Positions 22,042-33,189 of a stretch of 64,000 bases of DNA are shown here, piece after piece (within the stretch, counting starts at the first letter, position 1; every line of letters starts with the position of its first letter). This DNA is from Cryptomeria japonica (taxonomy: Eukaryota; Streptophyta; Pinopsida; Cupressales; Cupressaceae): contig NC_081406.1 in assembly GCF_030272615.1 (NCBI RefSeq), positions 139,897,361-139,961,360 on the forward strand, read 5' to 3'. Made by a program: the position numbers and the translations under genes. Below the pieces are notes generated by a model. The model saw nothing but the letters and a program-made list of their open reading frames with translations, searched no databases and was not told the origin of the DNA.

Positions 22042-22865
22042 CAAGTAATAGAGGAAGTTTTAGAGGGAGGAGACCCAATGGAAGAGGAAGATTCGGTGGA
22101 TCAGGAAGAAGTTCAAGCACCTTCACTGGTAGATGTTATAATTGCAATCAAGTAGGGCATCCAACCTTCAAGTGTCCTGAAAAGAAAGCCTCTAGTTCTC
22201 ATGGAGGAGATAGGAGGAACCAACTAGTGCAAGAGGAGGATTGCCAAAGTGTCAACACACCACCTAAGCCTGCAAATCCAGAATTTGGAGAGAGCCTAAT
22301 GATGAGGAGAACTCTCTTGAAGGTGCAAGTACCAAGGAACCACCACAAAGGAAGTCACTTTTCAGAACTTCTTATAGGGTCTACAGATAATTTGGTGTCA
22401 TTAGAAATGGTTGAGAAGTTAGGATTGAAGAGAATCCCTCATCTTACCCCTTATCAGGTGTCTTGGTTGAGTAAGGGCCAGCAAGTGCTTGTAAATGAAC
22501 AATCTTGGGTAGAATTTCAAATTGGGGGGTATAGGGATAGAGTCCTATGTGATGTGATCCCCATGGATGCTTGTCATTTGCTTCTAGGGCGTCCATGGCA
22601 GTATGATCCCAATGCTCAACATGATGGGCAGAAAAACACCTATACCATAACCAAGAATGGTGAGTCTTTTACCTTGAATCCTTTACCAGATGAAGGTGTG
22701 GATAAGCAAGTGGGCTCTAGTGTCATGGTGGTAGGTGAGGAGGAGTTTCTACAGACCTTGAAGGAAGAGGGGGGCCAAGGATTTGCTTTGATTGTGAAGC
22801 CAAACAATAGATCAGATTTAACTAAACCCAAAGGAGGAGCCATACCTATTGAGGTGGCATTGTAG
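22042..22865 (+). pseudogene. Gypsy gag nucleocapsid and protease
   Basis: An open plus-strand frame covers this interval. An arginine/glycine-rich segment (SFRGRRPNGRGRFGGSGR) precedes a CCHC zinc knuckle, CYNCNQVGHPTFKCP, at about 22134-22178. The retropepsin fold follows (SHFSELLIGSTDNLVSLEMV, then HLLLGRPWQYD). In active elements the loop before STDNLVS contains an Asp-Ser-Gly catalytic triad; here the Asp is lost (IGSTD), so the protease is inactive. The stop is at 22863-22865. Confidence 0.75.
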
Positions 22866-23232
22866 TGGAGGAATTACCCAAATCCCTGCCTCTAATCAGA
22901 GATATAAGTCATCATATAGACCTGATCCCAGGGGCTACACTACCTAATAAGGCTGCTTATAAAATGACACCGGCTCAAAATGAGGAGATTGCAAAGCAAG
23001 TGCAAGAATTGTTGGACAAGGGCCTAGTGAGGAAGAGTTTGAGCCCATGTGATGTACCTACTGTCCTAGCACCCAAGAAGGATGGAACATGGAGACTTTG
23101 TACTAATTCAAGAGCCATTAACCAAATCACAATCAAATATAGATTCCCAATGCCAAGAATGGAGGATCTCATGGATTGTTTAGGAGGAGCATGCTACTTT
23201 TCAAAGATTCACTTGAAAAGCGAGTATCATCA
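22866..23232 (+). pseudogene. Gypsy reverse transcriptase, N-terminal part
   Basis: Ty3-type RT motifs are visible: YKMTPAQNEEIAKQVQELL, GLVRKSLSPCDVPTVLAPKK, DGTWRLCTNSRAINQITIK and YRFPMPRMEDLMD. The first catalytic motif, normally SKIDLKSGYHQ, reads SKIHLKSEYHH, so the first metal-binding Asp is His. Coding stops at the target duplication CATCA (23228-23232) of solo LTR E and resumes at 24987. Confidence 0.8.
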
Positions 23233-24986
23233 TGTCATGTCACCTCCTTGATCATTATATATAACCGAAATGAAATAATCATTATTGATTAATACAATAA
23301 TTATTAATGAATGATTTTTTGGAATCATTAAATATTTATTTATAAAATATTATTATTTAATTAATATTTATTATGGTTACTATTATTATTATTATTAATA
23401 TAAATTTTTGTAATTTAATTTATTAATATTAATAATTATTATTAATTTATGTAAGAGACTTAATGTATTGCACAAAACATACTCCCTATAATCTTTAGTA
23501 ACCAATCCAATATCATTGCCCACCATAAGAGTTGAGACCCACTTACGTCACCTAGGCAGGAGGATAGAGATAAAAATCTGATGCTAAGAGTAAATGGACA
23601 CCTAATATAATTGTTATGTAATAATAAGTATTGTTTCATAAGGATCGAAGAATGAAGAAATCGACCAAGTCAGAGATGAGTAATCAAAGTATTACAAATG
23701 CCAATATCCTTCGAATCCCAGGCATCTGTTTCCAGAAGATCGAATGAAGCATTAAGATATGATCCAAGGAGAGACTATTGATCAATCCGAACCATTAGTC
23801 AATGCACTTCGATACATAATGGTAATTGTAATAATAAAAAAAAAACAATTATTTGCCATCTGTTAACAAAGGAATATTAAGAAGTTATTATCGATTTGGT
23901 AATTTATAATAATAATGGGAGTGATAATAAAATAATAAAATGGTGTGATCATTACCAAGAGGCATGGGATATGTCTTCTCATTCCCAACACATGATATAA
24001 GAGGACGTTATCGACCTATCCAGGCGGGGGGTAATTTTAAGAAGGAATTCGCTCCAGGTAAGTGCCTAATGCCTCAGAAGGTTCATGATAATTATTATAT
24101 AAATTGGTATTAATAATACTAAAGCCTCATCACAAATTACGTATTAACTATTTGTTACTCTATCAGTGAATAATCTGCATTATAATATTCAGCATTACTT
24201 CAATACATCAGCACATATGTAAATTAACTGTGATATGAATCACAATCTAAAGCCGACAGTGTCATATTAGAGCAATATTATGACATTGCTATAAAAATAA
24301 CAAATAATCCACAAGTAAGACGTAAGGTATAAACTAGTTGATTACTAATATAGTGAATATAAAATCTGAATTAAACCATTGGAAATGTTCTATATTAATT
24401 AACAGTAAAGTAAGTTATACACTATATAATACATAAGGCAGTCATACTTGGCCAAATTCACAGTGGCAGACCAGATCTGATGCATGTCAGATCTGCCTGC
24501 TGTTGCAGCTACTAGATAACTAATAATTAGAGATTTAGCAATTGGCAGTGCTAATAATATTGTAGAGAATATAATTTGATTTTACTTATTAATTTATGTA
24601 TATATATATATATGGGTTAATCAGTCCAATAACGATATTAAATGGTATAATCAGAAAAAACTTAATAATAATATAATTATAGAAAATAATATGATATAAT
24701 GATTATAATTATTATAATACTTTATAGGAACTGCTTTGTAGTAAAATGTTTTATAATATTATCTGAAAATAAACAAGTAAATATAAGATTATAAACCAAA
24801 TTGAATTATTAATTCAATATTAGAAAGAAGATTATGTTTGTCTGTTATGACTGTCGGTATCTAAGAAGTTGGAAAATGCGATATTTAAGATAGTTTGTCT
24901 CCTAATCAATTTAGTTTAAGGCATAAGTATGTTGAGATGGATTAATTATGGGGAAAACAAGGCTAGACCTAGTAGGGGACATTACA
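23233..24986. mobile_element. Solo LTR E inserted in Gypsy reverse transcriptase
   Basis: This 1754-bp unit starts TGTCATGTCACC and ends GGGGACATTACA, that is TG...CA with imperfect inverted ends. It is flanked by the perfect 5-bp duplication CATCA (23228-23232 and 24987-24991). It contains no coding sequence and is very AT-rich, with runs such as (TA)n near 24601-24615. These features define a solo LTR left by LTR-LTR recombination of a different retrotransposon family. Orientation was not determined. Confidence 0.85.
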
Positions 24987-25950
24987 CATCAGATAAGGAT
25001 TAGAGAAGGGCATGAATGGAAGACAGCCTTCAAGACCAATGAGGGCCTCTATGAGTGGTTGGTGATGCCCTTTGGGTTGTAAAATGCACCTAGTACCTTC
25101 ATGCGCCTAATGAATGAGGTATTGAAACCTTTTATTGGAAAGTTTGTTGTGGTTTATCTAAATGATATTCTTGTGTTTAGCAGGTCCAAAGAGGAGCATC
25201 TAAGGCACCTTGACATGGTTTTGAGAAGATTGCATGAGGAGAAACTGATGATAAACTTGGAGAAGTGTGACTTCATGAAAGAAGAGCTAGTGTACCTTGG
25301 TTTTGCCATCTCCAAGGGAAGTTTGAAAATGGGTCCTTCGAAGGTGGATGCTATCCTCAGTTGGCCAACCCCAAAATCAGTGGGAGATGTCAGGAGCTTC
25401 CATGGACTTGCAAGCTTCTATAGGAAATTCATAAAGAACTTCAGCCACATATGTGCACCAATTCTTGACACCATCAAATGAGGTGATAAGGGTAAGTTTT
25501 CTTGGACCAATGAAGCTGATAAGGGGTTTGAATATTTGAAGAAAAGAGTATCCCAGCAGCCCATCCCTATGCTCCCTCATTTTGATAAAGTTTTCACCAT
25601 TGAGTGTCATGCTAGCAATCAAGCAATAGGGGTTGTTTTAAGCCAAGAGGGCAGACCGGTTGCATTCTTTAGTGAAAAGCTCAACGAGGTAAAGAGGAAG
25701 TATTCCTCATATGATTTAGAATTGTATGCCATGGTCCAAGCACTTAAAAAGTGGAGGCACTATTTGTTACCCAAAGAATTTGTTGTTTTTACTGATAACC
25801 ATGCTTTAAGTTTCTTGAATGGACAGGACAAACTCAACCATAGATACATGAAGTGGGTTGAATCTTTGCTAGCCTACACCTTTACCATAAAGCACAAGAA
25901 AGGCCAAGCCAATAAAGTGGCAGATGCTCTTAGTAGGAGAGCACTCATGG
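24987..25950 (+). pseudogene. Gypsy reverse transcriptase (C-terminal part) and RNase H
   Basis: RT resumes at [19 protein letters not shown] and continues through LVMPFGL, a stop near 25079, then VVYLNDILVFSRSKEEHLRH. The catalytic YxDD box reads YLND, so another essential Asp is lost. The thumb/connection (LHEEKLMINLEKCDFMKEEL, FHGLASFYRKFIKNFSHIC) follows, with a stop at 25479-25481. RNase H begins at about 25580 (FTIECHASNQAIGVVLSQ; the first catalytic Asp is His) and ends VADALSRR near 25942. Confidence 0.8.
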
Positions 25951-26694
25951 TGCAAGAAATACAACTACAAAGCATGGGGGTAGATGCACTCAAAGACATG
26001 TATCATGATGATGCAGATTTCAAAGAGATTTACAAGGTTTGTAACCAATTTTTGAATACTTTTCACAGTGAGTATTCTGATTTTTTACTTCAGAATGGTT
26101 TGCTCTTCGAAGGGAGTCAATTATGTGTACCTAGATGCTCAATGAGGGATAATATCATAAAAGAGAAGCATAGTGGGAGTTTAGGAGGTCATTTTGGGCT
26201 TGACAAGACTTGGATCAGGTTAGAAGGTTCTATTATTGGCCAAAAATGCTAGTGGATGTAAGGAGGCATGTTGAAGGATGCTCCATATGTCAAAAGGCCA
26301 AAGGAACCTCATCAAATGCAAGGCTTTATCAACTCCTTCCGATTCCCAATAGGCCTTGGGAGAATGTGTTTTGGCAGTGTATTTGTGTTTGTTGACCGGT
26401 TTAGCAAGATGGCACATTTTCTTCCATGCAAGTGTACTAATGATGCATCTCAGATTGCAGGTTTGTTCTTCAAAGAAGTGGTGAGGATACATGGTTTACC
26501 CTTGAACATTGTCTCTGATACGAATTCCAAGTTTATAGGTCACTTCTGGAGGACCTTATGGAAGAAGCTTGGCACAAAATTATCTTATAGCTCAGCCTAC
26601 CATCCACAAACGGATGGTCAAACTGAAGTTGTTAATAGATCATTGGGAAATCTATTGAAATGCCTTACAAAAGAACATGGACGGGCTTGGGATC
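25951..26694 (+). pseudogene. Gypsy integrase, truncated by element C
   Basis: The zinc-binding N-terminal domain is seen as HSGSLGGHFGLDKTW and, after a frameshift, HVEGCSICQKAKG. The core follows in another frame: FVDRFSKMAHFLPCKCTNDA, then GLPLNIVSDTNSKFIGHFWR (a catalytic Asp of the usual SDRDSKF motif is Asn), then AYHPQTDGQTEVVNRSL. Coding is interrupted at 26694 by element C. No chromodomain or 3' LTR is present. Confidence 0.8.
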
Positions 26695-27975
26695 TGTTGG
26701 TGTCTATTTTATCATCTTCCAAACATTAGAATAAAGTACCCAAAGATAATTTATCCTCTCTTGAAAAATCACCGCATATGCTAAGATTGCTAGAAGATCA
26801 TATGGCGATTCCAAGGTTTCTTTTGTCAGGTCTTGACGTGTGGATAAGCTCAATGGGCGCTGTGATTTGCTCGTAACACACAAAGGGACTTATGCTTGGA
26901 TTGTTCAATTCACAATGAAGGTTTAGACAATGAAGCTCTATCATTTGGGAATTGGATCACGGAAAAAACTGAAAAGGAGACAAGGGTTTAGAAATTCTAA
27001 TCTATTCCTAAGAATTCCAGAGACGGTATTGATTTGGTGAACTCAGTAACCACACTTTGCTTCACCTCACTAAATGAAAAGTTCAAACTAACTTTGCTCT
27101 GGGAAATGAAAATCATCCATTCACCAAAAGTATGAGTGGAGATACACCATAAACCAATATTTATCAGATCTTTCATTCAATCTAATAACATGAAATAAAT
27201 TTTAACTAATGTGTTGAAGAAATTGAAAACCTGGCTTAATCACTCAAACAATAGGGATTACAAAGCCTTGAGAGAAAGCAAACATGTAATATATTATCTG
27301 GAAATGACCTTCATGCAACAATATTTCAAAAACTCTAACAGTTAAAATGAAAATGAAGGAGACAAGTGGCGCAGCTGCTAGCTTCACTGAGGTGAGTGTC
27401 CAGTTTCCTTCTTTGTAGATTCCATGTACCTGGACACAAGAAGTCACCCCTCCTCTATGGTGAGACTTGGCAAGTTGCTAATTTGGAAGTCGATCATACC
27501 TACATCATCAGTACAAGTGGCGAGAGTGTCTTCCCAGCCAGTTGCTTGTGTCAAGAAATTTTTGTCTATGCATATGAAGCTCGAAACTCTGGAGAGATCC
27601 TCCCTGAGAATTGGCCCTGAAACTTTGAAGAAGTTTCCTTGAACTTTGGCCCTTAAATTCTCTACACGCAGATGCTTCTCTCGCACCTCATCCTATTGCA
27701 ATATTTCAGCTGCCACAAAGAAGACCTTGTCTTGAATATCTCTGATGGTCTTTTTAATTTCTGAACACAACCTCGGATTTTCTCAAAGATTCAACCCTTG
27801 TAACCAAGGCAAAGTACCAAGTATTGAAATCATATAGGTCACTGGGCTGGATGACTTTTTTGTCTATAAGATCCTGTTGAGAAAGTCCTTTGATTGCTTT
27901 CAGACATGGAATGATTCTTCTCTGAATATCCTCAATATCTTCCCAAGCTTCGACTGTGTCTTGAATTCTGCTCAA
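26695..27975 (-). mobile_element. Element C: truncated member of the giant TG-CA family
   Basis: It starts TGTTGGTGTC at 26695, directly after GGATC in the Gypsy integrase, and follows the family's left-end sequence (ttatcctctcttgaaaaatc, caaggtttc, gtcaggtcttgacgtgtggataagctc). On the minus strand it keeps part of the family's C-terminal coding region. At about 27975 it ends abruptly against Copia internal sequence, so its array, N-terminal coding region and right end are missing. The expected second GGATC was therefore not observable. Confidence 0.75.
27444..27975 (-). pseudogene. Element C remnant of the unknown family protein
   Basis: Two minus-strand pieces remain. 27754-27975 (VEAWEDIEDIQRRIIPCLKA, YDFNTWYFALV) aligns with B's VWEEFRPIQEKTIPRLQA and YDFHGWYCSLAV. 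27444-27686 (WEDTLATCTDDVGMIDFQIS) aligns with B's WENTLDACSDSLDVIDLQ. The N-terminal half is absent and stops separate the pieces. Confidence 0.6.
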
Positions 27976-27980
27976 TAAGG

Positions 27981-29072
27981 ATGATATGGAGTCATGCTTT
28001 TATGGCCAAGAGAACAGCAGATCAAGTACACTCTTCTGCCTGGTATATTGATTCAAGAGCTTCGCGGCATTTTACTCATCATTGGGATTGGTTCACAAAT
28101 TTTGAACCATTCTCAGATTCAGTAATCTTCGGAGGAGGGGAAGAGTACACAGTTGCTGGTAAGGGCACTGTCCAGATTCACTTAGGAGGTAGAAATTTAA
28201 TTTTTCTTTAAGTCTACTATGTTCCAAGCATGGAACACAATCTCCTCTCCGTCAATTAGATCATGAGGCATTCTCCTCAATTAGATGGTGTCTTCAGTTC
28301 GTCCATCTGGAGCATCATTGATAGGGAGACTCGTACTACAATCGCTATGGGACTTGAAGATCATGGTTTGTATAGACTTGTTGATTCCAGTGATTCTCAA
28401 AAAAATGCTTCGATTGCTAGGAGTACATCCATCAGAACACTTTGGCATCAGCATTATGGGCACTTAAACGTGCACTGTCTCTTAGAGTTATAGAGGGAGG
28501 GTTTGGTTGCTGGTCTACTTGAGATCCAACCTCAAAATCATGGAGTTTGTGCAGCCTATCAAGCTAGGAAGCAGCATCAGACACCATTCTCAGATGGTGA
28601 TTCTTGGCGAGCCTCCAAGGTCCTTCAATTGGTTCACACTGATGTATGTGGGCCAATGAACACTCCATCTGTTACTGGTTGTAGGTACTTGTTATTTGTT
28701 GACGATTTCAGTCGTAAAATGTGGGTATATTTTCTGAAAAATAAATCAGATGTGTTCAGTACATTTCAGCAAATTAAGGCCTTAGTTGAGAAAGAATTTG
28801 GTTCTCAAATTGTCACTCTAAGGTCAGATAATGGGGGGCGAGTTTTGTTCCAATGACTTCTCTACATTTTGTGCTACACATGGTATTAAATGCCAACTCA
28901 CCACACTATACACCCCTTAGCAAAATGGTGTAGTTGAACGTATAAATCGCACCATTACTGAAATGGCTCGTTCTATGATAGAACATAGAAATCTACCTAA
29001 GAAATACTGGGTTGAAGCAGTTTACACTACAATCTATCTGCTAAATCAGTCACCTACACATGTCGTTAAGAA
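27981..29072 (+). pseudogene. Copia protease and integrase, left of MITE G
   Basis: Protease: SAWYIDSRASRHF, where the catalytic DSG has become DSR. GAG-pre-integrase: TLWHQHYGHLNVHCLLEL near 28437-28490, followed by a stop. The integrase core begins LVHTDVCGPMNTPSVTGCRY and contains FVDDFSRKMWVYFLK and LRSDNGG, then a frameshift at about 28845. It resumes in 28963-29072 (MARSMIEHRNLPKKYWVEAV). The sequence stops at the 8-bp duplication GTTAAGAA of MITE G. Confidence 0.8.
29065..29072. repeat. 8-bp target duplication of MITE G (left copy)
   Basis: GTTAAGAA at 29065-29072 is repeated at 29843-29850 on the other side of the MITE. Eight bases is the duplication size of hAT-superfamily transposases. 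Confidence 0.9.
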
Positions 29073-29842
29073 CATAGTTGAAAAACTCGGACTCGCCACG
29101 GACTCGGCAAACCAAAAATTTGGACTCGGACTCGGACTCGTGAAAGACTCATGAAAGACTCGGCAAGGACTCGGCAAAAAAAAAAACCGTAGTTTTACAA
29201 AAAAACATAAAGAAATTAATGCATTTAAAGAACATAAGAGCCATAATTGAAACATTACACGTCACATACTCATAGTTTCAAACTTTCAACTCTAAAATGT
29301 ATAATACCAAGATTTCTTCAATGCTAATTATGCTTTTATATGAAGCCTAATCAGACTCGGAGGTTAAATTTTCCCTACTTCCATTGGCGCAATTTCCCCC
29401 TATATTTTTTGACGGGGGTTTGGGGGCAGCACCCCCAAGTTGGGATCAAGGGGCATCGCCGAAGGATCCTGAAATTTGACTAAGTCTGGAAAATTGAAGA
29501 ATCCTCCAAAAACTAGATTTTGCATTATAACTCATGGAGGTCCGAAACCACTCTCAAACATCCTGACAGTATATATGGAATATAACTTAAAGTATAAGAA
29601 ACTTATACTTAAATGTTATATTCCATACATGAATCCTAAAGGAGAGACCAAATTTTTTCACATGTTAAACTCAATTTTAAAGCTTGCATGGCTTTTTTTC
29701 TGGGTCGCGCGAGTCCATGCAAAAGACTCGCGAGTCTTTCAGATGGACTCGCCAGGACTCGCCTCACGAGTCCTTGGCGAGTCGACTCGTGGCTCCCATG
29801 GACTCGCGAGTCCGTGGCGAGTCCACGAGTTTTAAAACTATG
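29073..29842. mobile_element. Element G: hAT-like MITE with GACTCG-rich ends
   Basis: This 770-bp non-coding element has imperfect terminal inverted repeats (CATAGTTGAAAAACTCG... and, from the other end, CATAGTTTTAAAACTCG). It has a perfect 8-bp duplication (GTTAAGAA). Both ends are packed with GACTCG/CGAGTC hexamers: about 29087-29175 at the left and 29705-29832 at the right. The middle contains a long palindrome (29572-29631). No transposase is encoded, so it would need a hAT transposase in trans. Confidence 0.85.
29464..29631. repeat. Segment of MITE G shared with element D, including a long palindrome
   Basis: 29464-29631 is present in reverse orientation in element D at about 35453-35624, with most bases identical. 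Its end is a foldback: TATGGAATATAACTTAAAG (from 29573) pairs with the complementary text ending near 29629, giving a stem of over 20 bp around a very short loop. The foldback is also intact in D, where the loop differs (aagaaagaagaaacac). Confidence 0.7.
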
Positions 29843-31564
29843 GTTAAGAAGATGACTCCTGAAGAAGCCTGGTCAGGACGCAAGCCTAAAATGGGCCATT
29901 TGAAAGTATTTGGTTCTACGGCTCATGTATGGATTCCAGACGCTAAGCGTGCTAGGCTAGATTCAAAGAGCCAAACACTTATGTTTATTGGTAACAGCGA
30001 CAACCACAAGGCCTACAGGTTGATTGATGTGGAGAAAGATCGTCTCATTTTCAGTCGTGATGTTGTGGTTGATGAGACTACTAGTCCATTTATGCCTTCT
30101 ACTCCTAGTCCTGTGAATACATCTATGCAAACTCCTGATGTTGGTGTTCGTCTTCCTCATGGTTCCCATGATGGAAGGGCTTCAAAGCATTTTGACTCTG
30201 AAGATGAGGAATCTATTGATCCAGCAACACCTGATTTTTCACAAGATTCGCATCCAGATGACTTTGTTCCAGCAACTCCAGGGGATGTTGGTACTTCTAC
30301 CCTCAAGCCTAAATGGTGGACCAAGACTATATGAGATCTTCGTGATGATGAGCTTCTTGAGGATAGATTAGTTCACCGCAAGAGAAAGCAGCAAAATACA
30401 GTCAACCTTGCACTTATGGCCAACATCCACAACATCCATGAGCCCCAAACGTATACCGACGCTAAAGGCGTTCCTGAGTGGGAAAAGGCTATGGACACAA
30501 AATACCATAGTCTTCTGAAGAATAAAACTTGGGTTCTTTCTGATCTGCCTCCTGGGAAGAAACCTATCAGCTGTAAATGGGTTTACAAAGTCAAGTATCA
30601 TGTAGATGGTACTTTGAATAAGTACAAGGCCAGATTGGTTGCTCGGGGTTTTACACAACAGGAGGGCATTAACTACAAGGAAACTTTTGCTCCTACTGCC
30701 AAGATGAGTACAATTCGTCTTCTTCTCGCCATTCCAGCTCAATTTGGATGGAAACTTCATCAGATGGATGTTAAGAGTGCATTTCTCAATGGTGACTTGC
30801 AAGAAGAAGCGTATATGACTCAACCTCGTGGCTTCAAGGTTCCTAATAAGGAACATCAGGTTTGCAGATTGGTAAAAGCCATCTATGGCTTGAAACAAGC
30901 CCCTCGGGCTTAGTACTTAAAGATTGATCAGTATTTGGTTGAACATGGTTTTCAGCGCAGTCCCTCTAACACTAATCTATATGTCAAATTGTTTGGTGAT
31001 GATATCCTTTTTCTTGTTGTGTACGTCGATGACTTGATCATTACTGGCAATTCAGCACATTTGATTACAGCCATCAAACAGGACTTGTGCCAAGCTTTTG
31101 ACATGACAAATTTGGGGCTTCTTCATTATTGCTTAAGTGTTGAAGTCTGGCAGACTGATGACAGTATCTTTATTTCACAATCCAAGTATGCCCGCAGTTT
31201 GCTTGACAAGTTTCGAATGCAGGATTGTAAACTTGCTTCCACACCTATGGAGAAAGAGCTGAAGTTATCAGCCAAGTCTGATGCACCTGCCGTAGATGAG
31301 ACCAAATTCAAGCAACTAGTAGGCAATCCCATCTATCTCACTGCCACTAGACCTGACATCAGTTTTGCTGTCAGCTACATCTCTCGCTTCATGACAGCCC
31401 CAAAAACTAATCATTGGATTGCAGCGAAGCGAGTGCTGCAATATGTGAAAGGCACTTCCGACTATGGCATTTTGTATAGCAAGTGCAACGATCCAAAGTT
31501 GATTGGTTACACTAACTCAAATTGGGCAAGATCAGTGGATGATAGAAAATCCACTTCTGGGTAC
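29843..31564 (+). pseudogene. Copia integrase C-terminus, reverse transcriptase and start of RNase H
   Basis: After MITE G the integrase C-terminal part reads KMTPEEAWSGRKPKMGHLKV. A stop follows at about 30334. RT motifs begin with WVLSDLPPGKKPISCKWVYK and include ARLVARGFTQQEGINYKETF, HQMDVKSAFLNGDL and GLKQAPRA followed by a stop (30911-30913) where Trp is usual. The catalytic box VVYVDDLIITG is intact (YVDD). RNase H starts and is interrupted at 31564 after KSTSGY by element D; it resumes at 35791. Confidence 0.85.
31560..31564. repeat. Target-site duplication of element D (left copy, GGTAC)
   Basis: GGTAC directly precedes TGTTGACGTG at 31565 and is repeated at 35791-35795 after GTCACAACA. 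The Copia RNase H frame continues without shift from the left flank into the right flank once one duplication copy is ignored. Confidence 0.93.
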
Positions 31565-32426
31565 TGTTGACGTGTATTTTGTACACAATCAAACACAGAA
31601 TAAAATACCTAAAGGTACCTTATCCTCTCTTGAGTAAAGCCTCTGAATGCTGAAGATGTCGCGAAAAGGATCAATCGGGATGACTTCAAGGTTCTTGTAT
31701 GTAGGGTCTCTACGTGTGGATAAGCTCTCTGTGGTATGATGTGATTTGCTGGAATCACAAGGGGACTTACACTTGATGCCTGAACTTCTGATCTGCTTTG
31801 AATATTGCTGGAACACAAGATTTTACTAGCTTTGACTTGAAAAAGGAAAAAAAATGAGGGCGAAGAAAAGATCTAATCCTAACACTAAGAATGTAAGAGC
31901 AATGAATGATCTTTGATGAAATTCTAACTAGGTCTTGTTTTGACATCGCAGGACCATCTCCACAAGGCTAGTGCGATCTTCGAAGGAAAGCTTTATGATG
32001 TTCAAATCATCACTGCAAGCATAGACACCATCAGGTTGATGCATATCAATGAAGAAGCGATAATTGAAGTTAAGCTTAAGCTGAATGATTCCAGTTGACT
32101 ACACAAGGCAAGTCTGCAATCAACAAACTGCTAGTAGTATGGATATACGAATTTCACCATCAATCAAGCACATTTCTTCCACTCATCTAAAAACATGAAA
32201 TCAAATATGAGAAGTATAGGGACCATGCAAATTGTCGAATCGACCCATAAGTTTCACCATTTCTTCAATGAAGTTACAAGTCTTTTACAACAACCTCTTG
32301 GCAACAATCTTTGCCTTCTCTCTCTACTCTACTCTAATTGCTATTCTATCTTATTACTTATCTATCTTCTAACTGCTTCCAACTATATTCTAACTCCTAA
32401 TGCCTTTACAAATGAAATGCCAGGGC

Positions 32427-32515
32427 TTATATAGTGCCCTCAATACAAATCGATGGCTGAGATCAATTCGAGATCAATGGCCAAGATTCAACAATGAAAA
32501 CCCTAATTAGGGTTT
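32427..32515 (-). promoter_or_regulatory. Core promoter of element D: telo-box palindrome plus TATA box
   Basis: On the minus strand AAACCCTAATTAGGGTTT (32498-32515) is followed 63 bp later by CTATATAAGC (TATA at 32427-32434). The arrangement is identical to that of element A. Between them are repeats of GATC-A-GGCyGAGAT type (gatcaatggccaagat, cgatggctgagat) that A and B share. Confidence 0.65.
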
Positions 32516-32809
32516 ATTACAACCATTACATAACATTTAATGCTTGACCAATGATAAAAATTGTATTGCTTGGACACATGTCCTCTCTAGAAAAATCGAC
32601 CAATGGGTAGCCGGGGTAGGTACATCGGAGTTTGTGCCACCTTCCATGAGTTAGGTACATTGAATCTGGAAATGCTGAGGTGGACCACACTGATTGGAGA
32701 AGTGATGACTAGGATGCCACCTCGTCTGACACTTGTAACTTGGTAAATATTCAACTTGATGTTGTTGAGAAGCTAGCTTTAATTAATTCATCTGGAACTA
32801 TCTGCTTCT

Positions 32810-33025
32810 TCAACGAACCCTTGTTCTAACTTCTTGTGTCCTTGATGTGCAGGATGATGATGTACCTCGCCTTGGAATGCTGGATTGGAAGAGGTCGCCC
32901 TTGTCAATGCTAGGCTGGATCGAAGAAGGTCGTCCTTGTCCTTGCTTGATCGTCCTTGATCTAGCTTGATTTTCCTTGAGGAGAGTCTTTCGACTTGTAG
33001 ATCTTCCGGGCTTTGGAGTCGCCAT
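32810..33025 (-). pseudogene. Element D remnant of the family protein (N-terminal tip)
   Basis: The start is ATG at 33025, seven bases after the acceptor-like TGTTGTGTAG/GTATCAAG. The first residues MATPKPGRSTSRKTLLKENQ align with MTPRAGGSTTRQALIKEDQ at the start of the element A protein. After roughly 25 residues the similarity ends and the frame runs through unrelated sequence to a stop at 32810, which marks the internal deletion. It probably encodes nothing useful. Its value is that it identifies the true N-terminus. Confidence 0.6.
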
Positions 33026-33189
33026 CTTGATACCTACACAACATTTCAAAATTAGTAATATATCTTGAAATCTAAAAATTAAACTTTAAAAGGAAGATTC
33101 AAGATTTTAATTAGGAAACTTCATGATAAATCTTGAGTTATCATTTCCTAATTTAGGATTTTCAAAGCAAAATTTAAATCTTCAAAAAA

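Larger units (their letters stand above)
14899..26694 (+). mobile_element. Dead Gypsy (Ty3-type) retrotransposon, interrupted by B and E and truncated by C
   Basis: Plus-strand gag, protease, reverse transcriptase, RNase H and integrase follow in the Ty3/Gypsy order. They are split by insertion B (15259-22036) inside gag and solo LTR E (23233-24986) inside reverse transcriptase. The integrase is cut at 26694 by element C. No LTR of this element was identified in the window. Removing the insertions with one copy of each target duplication re-aligns the host reading, which proves they are secondary. All enzymatic domains have lost catalytic residues, so the element was dead, or has since died, independently of the insertions. 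Confidence 0.8.
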
